Shown: positions 7,525 through 15,285, counted from the first letter of the stretch. The stretch: DNA of 20,519 nucleotides from an uncultured Collinsella sp. (GCA_902492545.1 CABULX010000028.1:1-20519); one strand, 5' to 3'. Made by a program: numbers and translations. The notes: generated by a model not told the origin, from the sequence alone.

Positions 7525-7561
7525 TAAAGAAAAAGCTCGGAAGCAATTTTGCTTCCGAGCT
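7525..7561 (-). terminator. rho-independent terminator of tRNA-fMet
   Basis: AGCTCGGAAGC (7534-7544) and GCTTCCGAGCT (7551-7561) form a perfect 11-bp stem; on the minus strand it is followed by TTTTTCTTT. It lies 10 bp after the CCA end of the tRNA. Because it is inside the island boundary it was probably brought in by the island. Confidence 0.85.
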
Positions 7562-7570
7562 GCAAGTTCT

Positions 7571-7647
7571 TGGTCGCGGGGGCAGGATTTGAACCTACGA
7601 CCTCCGGGTTATGAGCCCGGCGAGCTACCAGACTGCTCCACCCCGCA
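7571..7647 (-). tRNA. tRNA-Met(CAT), initiator (fMet)
   Basis: A 77-nt tRNA with encoded CCA (7571-7573) and anticodon CAT. The anticodon stem has the three consecutive G-C pairs (GGG before, CCC after the loop) that mark initiator tRNA, and the acceptor stem begins with a weak T1-G72 pair, in keeping with the unpaired or weak 1-72 position of bacterial initiators. It closely resembles E. coli tRNA-fMet throughout. Its 3' half is duplicated at 2152-2199, making it the integration site of the island. Confidence 0.95.
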
Positions 7648-7801
7648 ATGTCTGGGCGCCTCATGTGCGCAAGAAAGAATATTACGCGGGAGTTCGGTAA
7701 ACGGCAAGGAAAATCTCGTAGAGCATAATTCCTTCATATTTAAACCCCTCAGCCCCTATCACCGTAAACGAATCGCAGCCGAGCGCCGTCGACGGCACGT
7801 A

Positions 7802-7807
7802 TACAAT
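7802..7807 (+). promoter_or_regulatory. candidate -10 element of coaX
   Basis: TACAAT lies 37 bp before the coaX start codon. No good -35 hexamer is seen at the expected spacing. The same hexamer occurs upstream of prs (19569) and, on the minus strand, upstream of the folate gene (12692-12697). Confidence 0.35.
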
Positions 7808-7843
7808 GGTGCGCGTCCTTTTATGCCAACACTGGGAGTAGAC

Positions 7844-8617
7844 ATGCTGCTCGCTATCGATATGGGAAACACGCAGACGGCCATGGGCCTGTTTGACGGA
7901 GACGAGCTGGTGCAGTCGTGGCGCATGCCCACCGACCGCTCTTATACCGCCGACGAGATCCATGTGCGCCTGATGGGTTTCTTTAAAATGTACGGCCTTT
8001 CGCTCGACGCGGTCGACGCGATCGCCTTTGCGGGCGTGGTGCCGCAGCTCTCGCGCGAATGGCACGCCGTGGCCGACCGCATTGCCGCGGACGCCATCGT
8101 CATCGGGCCGCAGACGGCCGCGGTGACCAAGCTGCGCGCGGCGCGCCCCCAGGCCGTAGGTGCCGATCGCGTCGCCAACGCCGTTGCGGCCGAGACTTTC
8201 TACGGCGCGCCGGCAATCGTGGTGGACTTTGGCACCGCGACCAATATCGACGTCATCGATGAGGACGGTTATTACATTGGCGGAGCGATCGCGCCGGGCA
8301 TCCGCATCTCCATGGACGCGCTTGCCGCCCGTGCCGCCAAGCTCGCCAGCGTGCCGCTCGAGGCACCCGAGCACGCCATCGGCCGCGACACCGAGGAATG
8401 CATCAAGGTCGGCGCCGTGGTGGGCGCCGCCGCCATGGCCGAGGGCCTGGTCGCGCGCATGAAGCGCGAGCTGGGTCGTGAGGACGCCACGGTTATCGCC
8501 ACAGGCGGTCTCGCCAGCATCGTCGCCGATTCGACCGATGCCTTCGACGTGGTCGACGGACAGCTCACCATCAAGGGTATCTGCGAAATCTACCGCCGCA
8601 TGCAGGAGCTGGGATAG
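7844..8617 (+). CDS. coaX: type III pantothenate kinase
   Basis: A 257-residue cytosolic kinase that phosphorylates pantothenate with ATP, the first step of CoA synthesis. Seen: the N-terminal phosphate loop D6-M-G-N-T10, the GADR motif at 106-109 with the catalytic Asp108, VDFGTATN at 127-134, and GGAIAPGIRIS. Length fits the CoaX family (about 255). The ATG at 7844 follows GGGAG at normal spacing; the frame is open further upstream through the tRNA region, but that part is not coding. It is a single gene here, with the ATPase gene convergent downstream. Confidence 0.93.
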   Translation: MLLAIDMGNTQTAMGLFDGDELVQSWRMPTDRSYTADEIHVRLMGFFKMYGLSLDAVDAIAFAGVVPQLSREWHAVADRIAADAIVIGPQTAAVTKLRAARPQAVGADRVANAVAAETFYGAPAIVVDFGTATNIDVIDEDGYYIGGAIAPGIRISMDALAARAAKLASVPLEAPEHAIGRDTEECIKVGAVVGAAAMAEGLVARMKRELGREDATVIATGGLASIVADSTDAFDVVDGQLTIKGICEIYRRMQELG

Positions 8618-8673
8618 AGCAGGGGCTTAAGTCGAGCACGGGCGCGAGCGGCGAACTAAGCAATGCATTGGTC

Positions 8674-8714
8674 CTATTCCTCAAAATCGAAAATTTATCA
8701 GTTTTGAGGAATAG
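8674..8714. repeat. 41-bp palindrome, copy 1 (after ATPase gene)
   Basis: CTATTCCTCAAAA (8674-8686) and TTTTGAGGAATAG (8702-8714) form a perfect 13-bp inverted repeat around a 15-base centre. It ends 8 bp beyond the stop codon side of the ATPase gene. Two more copies lie upstream of that gene. Confidence 0.85.
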
Positions 8715-8722
8715 GCTTTCTG

Positions 8723-9919
8723 CTACGCCTCGCCGCATAGCCACCTCGCCAGGTCCACGATCTGCACCCCATTGCGGTCCGTGGCCTCGTGATGCGTTCG
8801 GGCGAGAATCATCTTGGGGTACGCGTCGCCAATGCTCAGCAGTGGCGAAATCTCGCGTTCAAATGTCTTATCCGAGCTGATGTCGTCGCTCACCTGAATG
8901 TAGAGCTTCTCGCTTCGCTTAATTGCTATAAAGTCAATTTCCTTTTTATAGAGCACACCGACGTATACCTCGTATCCGCGGCGCAGCAGCTCGATGGCCA
9001 CCATGTTCTCGTATACGCGTCCCCAATCCATATCACGTGTACCGAGCAGTGCGTATTTGAACGCGTGGTCTGCCAGGTAATATTTCTCGCCGCTCTTAAG
9101 GTATTTTTTGCCGCGAATGTCGTACCGACGAACTTTATAGAAGGCAAACGCATCGCACAGGTACCCCATGTACGTGCCGACCGTCTTGTTCGTAATCTTT
9201 AGCCCATCCGCATTTAATGCATCAGTAATGTTGCGTGCCGACGTAATGTTGGAAACGTTGTCCATCATGTAATCGGCAATGCGCAGCAGCGCCGATTCGT
9301 TTCTCACGTTATGCCGCTGCACGATATCCCTCACGATGAGCGTTTTAAAGACATTGGAGAGATATTGATAGCGCTGCTCCTGCAGTGGATAAGGGTAAGA
9401 GCCGGACATACCGCCGGTTCTCGCGTACTCATCGAAGTCGCGGTCGACATCGCCCTCGTCGCCATAGAGACGATACTCCTCAAACGAGAATGGGAAAACC
9501 TCGATCTCGAACGTACGCCCCGTAAAGAGCGTCGACAGATCGCTCGACAGCAAAAAGGCGTTCGATCCGGTAATGAAAATGTCGTACTGCTCGGATGCAT
9601 GGAGGCTGTTGATCGCGCGTTCAAAGCCGTCGCACATCTGAACCTCATCGATAAGCAGGAAGTTTTGCTTGTCGGACGCTCGATGCTCTTTTACATAGGC
9701 GAGCAGGGCATGATATTCGAGCAGGCCCTCGAACTCATCGAGGTTGTAGTTGATATGGATGACATTCGAATTGGACAGATTTGCCTCCACGTAATCGCGG
9801 AGGGCCTCGAGCAATTTTGATTTACCGCTACGCCGAATGCCCGTGATGACCTTGATGTCCGGCACGCCAATAAGGCTCGTCAACGTGTCCATATATGACG
9901 TTCTATTGATGAGTTTCAT
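8723..9919 (-). CDS. AAA_14 / DUF4143 ATP-binding protein
   Basis: A 398-residue protein of the AAA_14-DUF4143 family, common in gut bacteria but of unknown function. Seen: Walker A TGIRRSGKS (26-34), Walker B FLLIDEVQ (87-94), a sensor-like FITGSN (115-120) and the GGMSGSYPYP stretch. The C-terminal DUF4143 part ends with E304, KEIDF (326-330) and LYIQV (339-343), the spacing of a PD-(D/E)XK-type nuclease fold in which the usual Lys is replaced (IQV). The ATG at 9919 follows AGGAGG. Codon use is less GC-rich than coaX and folP beside it. The gene is enclosed by three 41-bp palindromes, and copy 2 overlaps its likely promoter (TAAAAT on the minus strand). It sits between the 3' ends of coaX and the birA-like gene, suggesting a later insertion. 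Confidence 0.85.
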   Translation of the reverse strand: MKLINRTSYMDTLTSLIGVPDIKVITGIRRSGKSKLLEALRDYVEANLSNSNVIHINYNLDEFEGLLEYHALLAYVKEHRASDKQNFLLIDEVQMCDGFERAINSLHASEQYDIFITGSNAFLLSSDLSTLFTGRTFEIEVFPFSFEEYRLYGDEGDVDRDFDEYARTGGMSGSYPYPLQEQRYQYLSNVFKTLIVRDIVQRHNVRNESALLRIADYMMDNVSNITSARNITDALNADGLKITNKTVGTYMGYLCDAFAFYKVRRYDIRGKKYLKSGEKYYLADHAFKYALLGTRDMDWGRVYENMVAIELLRRGYEVYVGVLYKKEIDFIAIKRSEKLYIQVSDDISSDKTFEREISPLLSIGDAYPKMILARTHHEATDRNGVQIVDLARWLCGEA

Positions 9920-9945
9920 TGGGGCCTCCTCGCGGTATTTTATCG

Positions 9946-9986
9946 CTATTCCTCAAAAACGAAAATTTTTCAGTTTTGAGGAATAG
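9946..9986. repeat. 41-bp palindrome, copy 2 (before ATPase gene)
   Basis: The same 13-bp arms as copy 1 (9946-9958 and 9974-9986) with a 15-base centre that is also nearly conserved. It lies 26 bp upstream of the ATPase start codon, over the probable promoter region. Confidence 0.85.
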
Positions 9987-10031
9987 GCTCTGCAACGAAT
10001 ATACCTCGCAAAAGCCCGAGCTGGCTTAATT

Positions 10032-10072
10032 CTATTCCTCAAAATCGAAAAATTTTCAGTTTTGAGGAATAG
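10032..10072. repeat. 41-bp palindrome, copy 3
   Basis: Arms at 10032-10044 and 10060-10072 are identical to the other copies. A 45-bp non-repeated spacer separates it from copy 2. Confidence 0.85.
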
Positions 10073-10104
10073 GGCGCTGGCAACCCATTCCCCAGATAGG
10101 CGAA

Positions 10105-10132
10105 ACCCTCCCCGGCACAGGCCGAGGAGGGT
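10105..10132 (-). terminator. terminator after the folate/birA-like operon
   Basis: ACCCTCC (10105-10111) pairs with GGAGGGT (10126-10132), extended inside by CGGC/GCCG-type pairing. On the minus strand the T-run is short, so termination strength is uncertain. Confidence 0.5.
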
Positions 10133-10171
10133 CTTGTTGTCATGTCTATCTTTGGGCGCGGGCGCCTCGCG

Positions 10172-10873
10172 TTACAGTCCGCGAATCCGTACGGCCTCAG
10201 GCGGAAACTCCTGCTCGCCGGCATCGGTCTTGATGGTCGCGCGACCCCAGATGTCCAGGCCCGCAAACACACCGACCGCAAGCGGCAAGCCGTTGGGCGA
10301 CACCGCCGCAACTTGGCGACCGAGCAGCGGCACCATATCGAAGTACTCGCCCAACACGGGGGCCAACGGCCCTGCGGCGCCTTGCGGCGTGTTGGCAACA
10401 ACCGCCCAGGCGTCCACGCGGGCCAGCACGGCGGCGGCCAGCGCCTCGACCAGCGCTTCGTCAGCCACGTCCACACCAAGCTCGCTCAACGCCGAACGCT
10501 CAATATCCACCGTCACGGCACCGAACATGCCCGCGGCACCGGCACCGCCGTTCACGGCAACACGCGCGAGCGACGTCTCAAACGCAGGCGCACCGCACAC
10601 GATATCGCTCGGCCACCGGATACCCACCTTGCCGGCAAGGCCCAGGCCCGGCGTCGACACTGTGCCCACAAGCGCATCCATCATGCCCATCGCGGCCACA
10701 AACGGCAGGCCGTGGAAGGCGTGCATATTCACATCCGGACGCACGACCAGCGAAAACGTCAGCGAAGCATCGCCCGCGCTCCACGCGCACCAGCCCGCGG
10801 ACACGCCCTCGCGGCCCGCGTTACGCGCCGCGTCGAGCTCGGTGCCGGCGGCAACAGTATTCATCTCGATCAT
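10172..10873 (-). CDS. degenerate biotin protein ligase-like (BPL/LplA fold) protein
   Basis: A 233-residue protein whose order of elements follows biotin-[acetyl-CoA-carboxylase] ligase: SLTFSLVVRPD (about 38-48), GIRWPSDIVCG (84-94) in place of the family's (V)KWPND(I/L), FGAVTVDIERSAL near the GIGINV position, and a C-terminal small domain with GLDIWGRATI. The glycine/arginine-rich GRGRRG loop that holds biotinyl-AMP is missing and the catalytic Lys of KWPND is Arg here, so biotin ligase activity is doubtful. It follows the folP-folK stop codon directly (TAG then ATG), which means tight coupling; ATG 10864 is an alternative start. There is no N-terminal DNA-binding domain. It may be a diverged ligase, a relative with another acyl substrate, or a fading gene. 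Confidence 0.6.
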   Translation of the reverse strand: MIEMNTVAAGTELDAARNAGREGVSAGWCAWSAGDASLTFSLVVRPDVNMHAFHGLPFVAAMGMMDALVGTVSTPGLGLAGKVGIRWPSDIVCGAPAFETSLARVAVNGGAGAAGMFGAVTVDIERSALSELGVDVADEALVEALAAAVLARVDAWAVVANTPQGAAGPLAPVLGEYFDMVPLLGRQVAAVSPNGLPLAVGVFAGLDIWGRATIKTDAGEQEFPPEAVRIRGL

Positions 10874-12616
10874 CTACATACGCCCCAATTCGCCAACGAT
10901 ATGGCCCACGCGGTCCTCGGGCTCCTTGACCTCGACACCGTTGTAGCGGAAGAACCGCGCCGGGTCGTGCATCAGGTCCTCGAGCGGCACCAGCACAAAG
11001 TCGCGCTCGCCAATGAGAGGATGCGGCAGGCGCAGCTTTTTGCCGCCGTGGGTCTCGCCATCCATCCACAGCAGGTCCAGGTCGATGGTGCGCGGGCCGT
11101 TGACCTTGGCCTTCTTGGAGCGGTCGCGTCCCAGCTCGGCCTCGATCTTCATGAGCTCGTCGAGCAGCACCAACGGCGCCAGCTCGGTCTTGATCTCGAT
11201 GACGGCGTTGGCAAACGCGTCCTGGCGCGTCTCGTAGGCCGGCTCGCTCTCGTAAATCTTGGAGGAGTTGGACACGCAGGTGAGTGGAATCTCGGCGATC
11301 ATCTCGCGTGCGGCGCGAATGTTGTCGCAGCGATGCCCCAGGTTGGAGCCCACGGCCACAAACGCGCGGCGCGGCTGCGGCTTGGCAACCGCCCAGTAAC
11401 CGTTCAGGAACTGCGCAAAACCCGCGGCGTCGTGCACGCGCACGATGTTGGCACCGGCCTGGATGGCGCCCAGGCACACGCCAAACGTAGCGGCATCGCG
11501 CTCGGCGGCCTCGGTCACGCCCGAGACGGCACCCACAAAGCGCTTGCGCGACACGGCGCACATGAGCGGATAGCCCAGTGACGCCATCTTGGCAGTCTCG
11601 CGCTGGATGACGATGTCCTCGTTAGCCGACTTACCAAAGCCCGGGCCAGGATCGATGCAGATGCGGTCGCGCGACACGCCGGCATGGATGAGCGTGCGGG
11701 CCTGGTCGGACAGAAAGCCCATAACGCGGCGCATGATGGGCGCCGAATCGGGCAGGGTGAAGCGGCGGAGCTGCGAGGTGGGCACGTAGGCTTCCTCGCG
11801 GCGGGCGCTGCGGCGCATCATGGTGGCCAGGCGGTCATTGGGCTCCGATGCGGCCTCGGTGGCTGCGGGCGCGGCCTCGGGCGCGAGCGCGACGGTCTCG
11901 GCGGCAGCAGCCTGCTCGGCGGCCGGCTTCTCCTGCTCGCTTGCAGGCTCGGACGTGGGCTCCGGTTCGCCAAACGGCAACGAGGGCTGCACCACGCCGC
12001 CCGGAAGCTTGGCCTCCGGCTTAGGATCGCCCAGCAACTTGCCGCGACGGCGACGGGCCGGCTTCTCGGCCTCGCGCGCGGCCTCGGCAGCCGCTTCGCG
12101 TGCCTTCTCGGCAACAAACGCCGCAGCCGAGGTATCGAGCTGCACCGTTGCGTGCGTGCGGGCGGGCGCGGCGACCTCGCCGGCATGCATCACGATGACG
12201 CCGCAGGTGCTCGTCTTAACAAACTCGACCATCTTGGGATCGGTGAAGCCGGTCACGTCGTTAACGATCGAGGCGCCGCAGCGCACGGCCGCCTTGGCAA
12301 CCGCCACATGACGCGTGTCGATCGAGACGATGGCGCCCTCCTTGGCCAGCGCGCGCACCACGGGCAGCACGCGGCGAGCCTCCTCGTCGGGGTTGACCGG
12401 GGTAAAACCAGGGCGCGTGGACTCGCCGCCCACGTCGATGATGTCGGCGCCGGCGTCGAGCATCGCTAGGCCGTACTCGATGGCGGCGTCCGGGTCGAAG
12501 TGCTCCCCGCCATCGCTAAACGAATCGGGCGTCACGTTGAGGACGCCCATGATGCGCGGACGGTCAAAGCTGAGCTCGTACTTTCCGCACCGCCATGTCT
12601 TGCTGTCGTTCGCCAT
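10874..12616 (-). CDS. dihydropteroate synthase-HPPK fusion (FolP-FolK) with long insert
   Basis: A 580-residue bifunctional folate enzyme. HPPK pyrophosphorylates hydroxymethyl-dihydropterin; DHPS then joins it to p-aminobenzoate. The N-terminal DHPS part (1-405) has NVTPDSFSDGG (27-37), DVGGESTRPG (61-70), SIDT, IVNDV, VIVMHAG (140-146), DPGPGFGK (322-329), SRKRF (356-360) and RVHD (393-396). Between VIVMHAG and the FLSDQARTLIHAG helix lies a stretch of about 140 residues rich in Ala, Glu, Pro and Arg; ordinary DHPS has about 20-25 there. The HPPK part (about 416-580) has VAVGSNLG, GPRTIDLDLL (507-516) and PHPLIGERDFVL. The ATG at 12616 follows AGGAGG by 6 bp; the frame's upstream extension is not coding. 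Sirtuin gene upstream, birA-like gene directly downstream. Confidence 0.9.
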   Translation of the reverse strand: MANDSKTWRCGKYELSFDRPRIMGVLNVTPDSFSDGGEHFDPDAAIEYGLAMLDAGADIIDVGGESTRPGFTPVNPDEEARRVLPVVRALAKEGAIVSIDTRHVAVAKAAVRCGASIVNDVTGFTDPKMVEFVKTSTCGVIVMHAGEVAAPARTHATVQLDTSAAAFVAEKAREAAAEAAREAEKPARRRRGKLLGDPKPEAKLPGGVVQPSLPFGEPEPTSEPASEQEKPAAEQAAAAETVALAPEAAPAATEAASEPNDRLATMMRRSARREEAYVPTSQLRRFTLPDSAPIMRRVMGFLSDQARTLIHAGVSRDRICIDPGPGFGKSANEDIVIQRETAKMASLGYPLMCAVSRKRFVGAVSGVTEAAERDAATFGVCLGAIQAGANIVRVHDAAGFAQFLNGYWAVAKPQPRRAFVAVGSNLGHRCDNIRAAREMIAEIPLTCVSNSSKIYESEPAYETRQDAFANAVIEIKTELAPLVLLDELMKIEAELGRDRSKKAKVNGPRTIDLDLLWMDGETHGGKKLRLPHPLIGERDFVLVPLEDLMHDPARFFRYNGVEVKEPEDRVGHIVGELGRM

Positions 12617-12691
12617 GAACATCCTCCTAAAATGCCCACGCCGCCGAGCTTGGGGAGCTGGCGGCGGGGTCGCTTTGCACTCAGTCTTTCT

Positions 12692-12697
12692 ATTGTA
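12692..12697 (-). promoter_or_regulatory. candidate -10 element of the folate operon
   Basis: The minus strand reads TACAAT within GGATACAATAG, 76 bp before the folP-folK start codon. No clear -35 is visible in the GC-rich sequence upstream. Confidence 0.3.
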
Positions 12698-12711
12698 TCC
12701 GCGCGCGCGGG

Positions 12712-13464
12712 CTAGAACGCAAACGCGGCCGCGATGTCGCAAGAAATCAGCAGGTCGGCATTTGCATCCTGATCGGTGGGAGCAAGGTTGCATATGGCCA
12801 GCGTATCGCCGGTAAAGTAACGCGTAAGGCCTGCCGCCGGATACACCACGAGCGAGGTCCCGCCCACAATGAGGGCATCGGCCGCGGCGATGGCGGCAAC
12901 GGCACCGGTCAACACATGCTCGTCGAGCGGCTCCTCGTAGAGCACTACATCGGGCTTGATGCGGCCGCCGCACGCGGGGCACGCAGGCACGCCCGCGGCA
13001 TCCTCGTGCTCGCGCGAGCAAATCCACTCGGCGCTATAGACCGCGCCGCACGACTGGCAAATGTTGCGATGGACCGATCCGTGCAGCTCGAACACGCGCT
13101 GCGAGCCGGCCATCTGATGCAGGCCGTCGATGTTTTGCGTCACCACGGCGTCGAGCTTGCCGGCTCGCTCCAGCTCGGCGAGCTTGGTGTGACAGCGGTT
13201 GGGCTTAGCGTTAAGCGCGATCATCTTGGTGCGGTAAAAGTCGAAGAACTCCGCAGGATGCGCCTCGTAAAAGCTATGCGACAGCATGGTCTCGGGCGGA
13301 TAGGCAAACTGCCGGTGATACAGGCCGTCCACGCTGCGGAAATCGGGGATGCCACTCGCCGTGGAAACACCCGCGCCGCCAAAGAAGACCACGCGCTTAT
13401 GGGTGCCGAACAGCTCCGCCAGCGCGGCGGAGGCCTGCTTGGGATCCGTTATTGCCTGCGTCAT
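12712..13464 (-). CDS. cobB: NAD-dependent protein deacylase, SIR2 family
   Basis: A 250-residue sirtuin that removes acyl groups from lysines using NAD+. Seen: the NAD-binding GGAGVSTASGIPDFRS (29-44), TQNIDGLHQMAG (109-120), the catalytic His128 in ELHGS, and a zinc site of C136/C139 and C162/C165 (CQSC, CPAC). GGTSLVVYPAAG follows. All key residues are present and the length is normal. The ATG at 13464 follows GGAGG by 6 bp. It is transcribed in the same direction as the folate gene 95 bp further on, but a candidate promoter lies between them. The symbol cobB is used by family, not by tested function. Confidence 0.9.
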   Translation of the reverse strand: MTQAITDPKQASAALAELFGTHKRVVFFGGAGVSTASGIPDFRSVDGLYHRQFAYPPETMLSHSFYEAHPAEFFDFYRTKMIALNAKPNRCHTKLAELERAGKLDAVVTQNIDGLHQMAGSQRVFELHGSVHRNICQSCGAVYSAEWICSREHEDAAGVPACPACGGRIKPDVVLYEEPLDEHVLTGAVAAIAAADALIVGGTSLVVYPAAGLTRYFTGDTLAICNLAPTDQDANADLLISCDIAAAFAF

Positions 13465-13599
13465 ATGAGTCCTCCGTCCTTGTTAGACGGGCAGCGTTGA
13501 GCGACGTCCCAGCATGCGGCCTCTAAGTCAGCATGCGCGGAGCCCACACCGCCCCTGTTGCGCTAATCTTAAGCCTGCCAACCCCGTCGAAAGGACACC

Positions 13600-14418
13600 A
13601 TGCCTCAGACTTACACTTTCGCCTCGTGGAACGTCAACGGCCTGCGCGCCGTGCTCAAAAAGGACCCGAGCTTTATCCAGATCGCGCAGGACCTCGATGT
13701 CGATGTCTTGGCGCTGCAAGAGACCAAGTTGCAAGAAGGCCAGGTCGATATCGACCTGCCCGGCTATCACCAAACCTGGAGCTACGCCGAGCGCAAGGGC
13801 TACTCGGGCACCGCGGTCTTTAGCCGCCAGGAACCGCTGCGCGTACTGCGCGCCGATGCGCTGCTGCCCTACGCCGGCGAGGGCGAGGCGGCCGAGCTCG
13901 TCGCCCAAGCCGCGACCGAGGGCCGCGTCTGCGCGCTGGAGTTCGACAAGTTCTGGTTTGTGGATGTCTACACTCCCAACGCGCAAAACGAACTCGCCCG
14001 CATCGACGTGCGCATGGCCTGGGACGATGCCTACCGCGGCTTTTTGAACGCGCTCGAGTGCGAGACCGGCAAACCCGTCGTGACCTGCGGCGACTTTAAC
14101 GTGGCGCACGAGGAGATCGACCTTAAGAACCCCAAGTCCAACCGCGGCAACGCAGGCTTTTCGGACGAGGAGCGCGGCAAGTTTACCGAGCTGCTCAACG
14201 GCGGGTTTACCGATACCTGGCGCGCGGCAAACCCCGACGTCGAGGGCGTCTACAGCTGGTGGAGCTACCGCTTTAATGCCCGTAAGAACAACGCAGGCTG
14301 GCGCATCGATTACTTTCTGGTAAGCGATTCGATCGCCGCCAACGTTCGCGACACCGGTATCCGTGGCGATATCTTCGGCAGCGACCACTGCCCCGTCACC
14401 CTCACGCTAGAGCTCTAG
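13600..14418 (+). CDS. xth: exodeoxyribonuclease III
   Basis: A 272-residue AP endonuclease and 3'-5' exonuclease for base-excision repair, of the endonuclease/exonuclease/phosphatase fold. Catalytic residues visible: N11 (WNVNG), E41 (LQETK), Y124 (YTPN), D165 and N167 (GDFNVAHEEIDL) and D262-H263 (GSDHCPV). The length is normal and the ATG at 13600 follows GAAAGGA. It is divergent from the sirtuin gene, with a 135-bp gap, and convergent with the ECF transporter genes. No oddities seen. Confidence 0.93.
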   Translation: MPQTYTFASWNVNGLRAVLKKDPSFIQIAQDLDVDVLALQETKLQEGQVDIDLPGYHQTWSYAERKGYSGTAVFSRQEPLRVLRADALLPYAGEGEAAELVAQAATEGRVCALEFDKFWFVDVYTPNAQNELARIDVRMAWDDAYRGFLNALECETGKPVVTCGDFNVAHEEIDLKNPKSNRGNAGFSDEERGKFTELLNGGFTDTWRAANPDVEGVYSWWSYRFNARKNNAGWRIDYFLVSDSIAANVRDTGIRGDIFGSDHCPVTLTLEL

Positions 14419-14480
14419 CCCCAAGTAATTTCCTGGGGGACAGAGGAAAACAGATCATGTGACCCCTCTCCCCCTATAAG

Positions 14481-14543
14481 TTGCGGTGGAATAGTTCCTG
14501 TTTGGGCAGCAAATAGCCAAAAACGAGAACTATTCCACCGCAA
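14481..14543. repeat. long hairpin between xth and ECF operon
   Basis: A perfect 17-bp inverted repeat: TTGCGGTGGAATAGTTC at 14481-14497 and its complement at 14527-14543, around a 29-base centre that itself contains TTTGG/CCAAA. No T-run follows. It lies between two convergent genes and includes the heptamer GGAATAG/CTATTCC also found at the ends of the 41-bp palindromes. Confidence 0.75.
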
Positions 14544-14567
14544 GTTCGTGAGGGAACGCGAAATGCC

Positions 14568-15281
14568 TTACAGCCCGTATTTCACGACGACACGGTTAAT
14601 GCGGCGACACCAAGGCTTGTACAAGGCGGCCAAAAACACGCAGGTCGCAAGGCCGTGCGTAATATCGAACGGCACTGCCGTGGCAAGACGCGCCATGGTG
14701 CCCGCCCACGTGAGCGGTTGAACAAAACCGATGATGTCATACGCGTTGATCACCACGCCGTACAGCAAACCCGACGCAAAGCCGTAGGTCAGTAGCGCCG
14801 GCATGCGCACGGCTCCGTCCGCACGGTCGAACGCACCCGCATGCGCCAGCGCGCCGCCAACATAGCCAACCAGACCCCAGGCATACATCTGCCACGGCGT
14901 CCACATGCCCTGCCCAAAAAAGAAATTGCTGGTCAGCGCCGCCAGCGCGCCAACCATAAAACCATTGCGGCGACCAAGCGTCGCCCCCGCGATAATGGCG
15001 ATGGCGCTCACCGGTTTAAAGTCTGGAATGGGCCCAAACAGGATGCGCCCCGCCGCCGCCAGCGCCGCCAGCACCAGCGTGGGCATAATCTGGCGCAAAC
15101 CTGGACGAGATGCCTCGTAACCCGCAAAGAACAGCGCAAGCACCAACGCCACCACAACCAGCATGGCCAACGCTGCCTGCTCAACACCCGCCAGCAACGC
15201 GGCAGCCATCACCGCCGGCACCGCCAACAACAGCGGGATCTCCAGTTTTGCAAGTAGGCGCGAAACGCGATAATCCGTCAT
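14568..15281 (-). CDS. ECF transporter S component (substrate-binding), possibly cobalamin type
   Basis: A 237-residue membrane protein with about six hydrophobic segments. The central stretch AAAGRILFGPIPDFKPVSAI, then GATLGRRNGFMVGALAALTSN and FFFGQGMWTPWQM, is characteristic of ECF S components of the CbrT/QrtT-like group, linked to cobalamin or related cargo; the exact vitamin is not certain. It starts 4 bp after the stop of the fused ATPase gene (ATG 15281), so it is translated as the last gene of a T, A-A, S operon on the minus strand. S components bind the vitamin in the membrane and topple to deliver it. No riboswitch was recognised upstream of the operon. Confidence 0.8.
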   Translation of the reverse strand: MTDYRVSRLLAKLEIPLLLAVPAVMAAALLAGVEQAALAMLVVVALVLALFFAGYEASRPGLRQIMPTLVLAALAAAGRILFGPIPDFKPVSAIAIIAGATLGRRNGFMVGALAALTSNFFFGQGMWTPWQMYAWGLVGYVGGALAHAGAFDRADGAVRMPALLTYGFASGLLYGVVINAYDIIGFVQPLTWAGTMARLATAVPFDITHGLATCVFLAALYKPWCRRINRVVVKYGL

Positions 15282-15285
15282 CCCA

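Larger units (their letters stand above)
7215..7533. other. gene-poor, hairpin-rich right end of the island
   Basis: No convincing gene is present here. The stretch holds three consecutive hairpins between 7312 and 7416, a short palindrome TATCGGTCGATA at 7416-7427, and a tandem 11-bp repeat at 7492-7513. The 73-codon minus-strand frame across it starts with TTG, has no ribosome binding site and is made largely of the palindromes. Confidence 0.5.

Noticed and set aside
9946..10072. CRISPR array from the two adjacent 41-bp repeats
   Set aside because: Only two adjacent units with one 45-bp spacer, long perfect palindromic arms, a third copy 1.2 kb away and no cas genes.
10142..11581. 479-codon plus-strand frame across the birA-like and folate genes
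   Set aside because: Rich in Arg, His and Gln with no motif; opposite strand carries clear HPPK/DHPS motifs.
12617..13027. N-terminal extension of the folate fusion protein
   Set aside because: The frame is open upstream but overlaps the sirtuin gene, is Arg/Cys-rich and lacks motifs; AGGAGG is correctly placed for ATG 12616.
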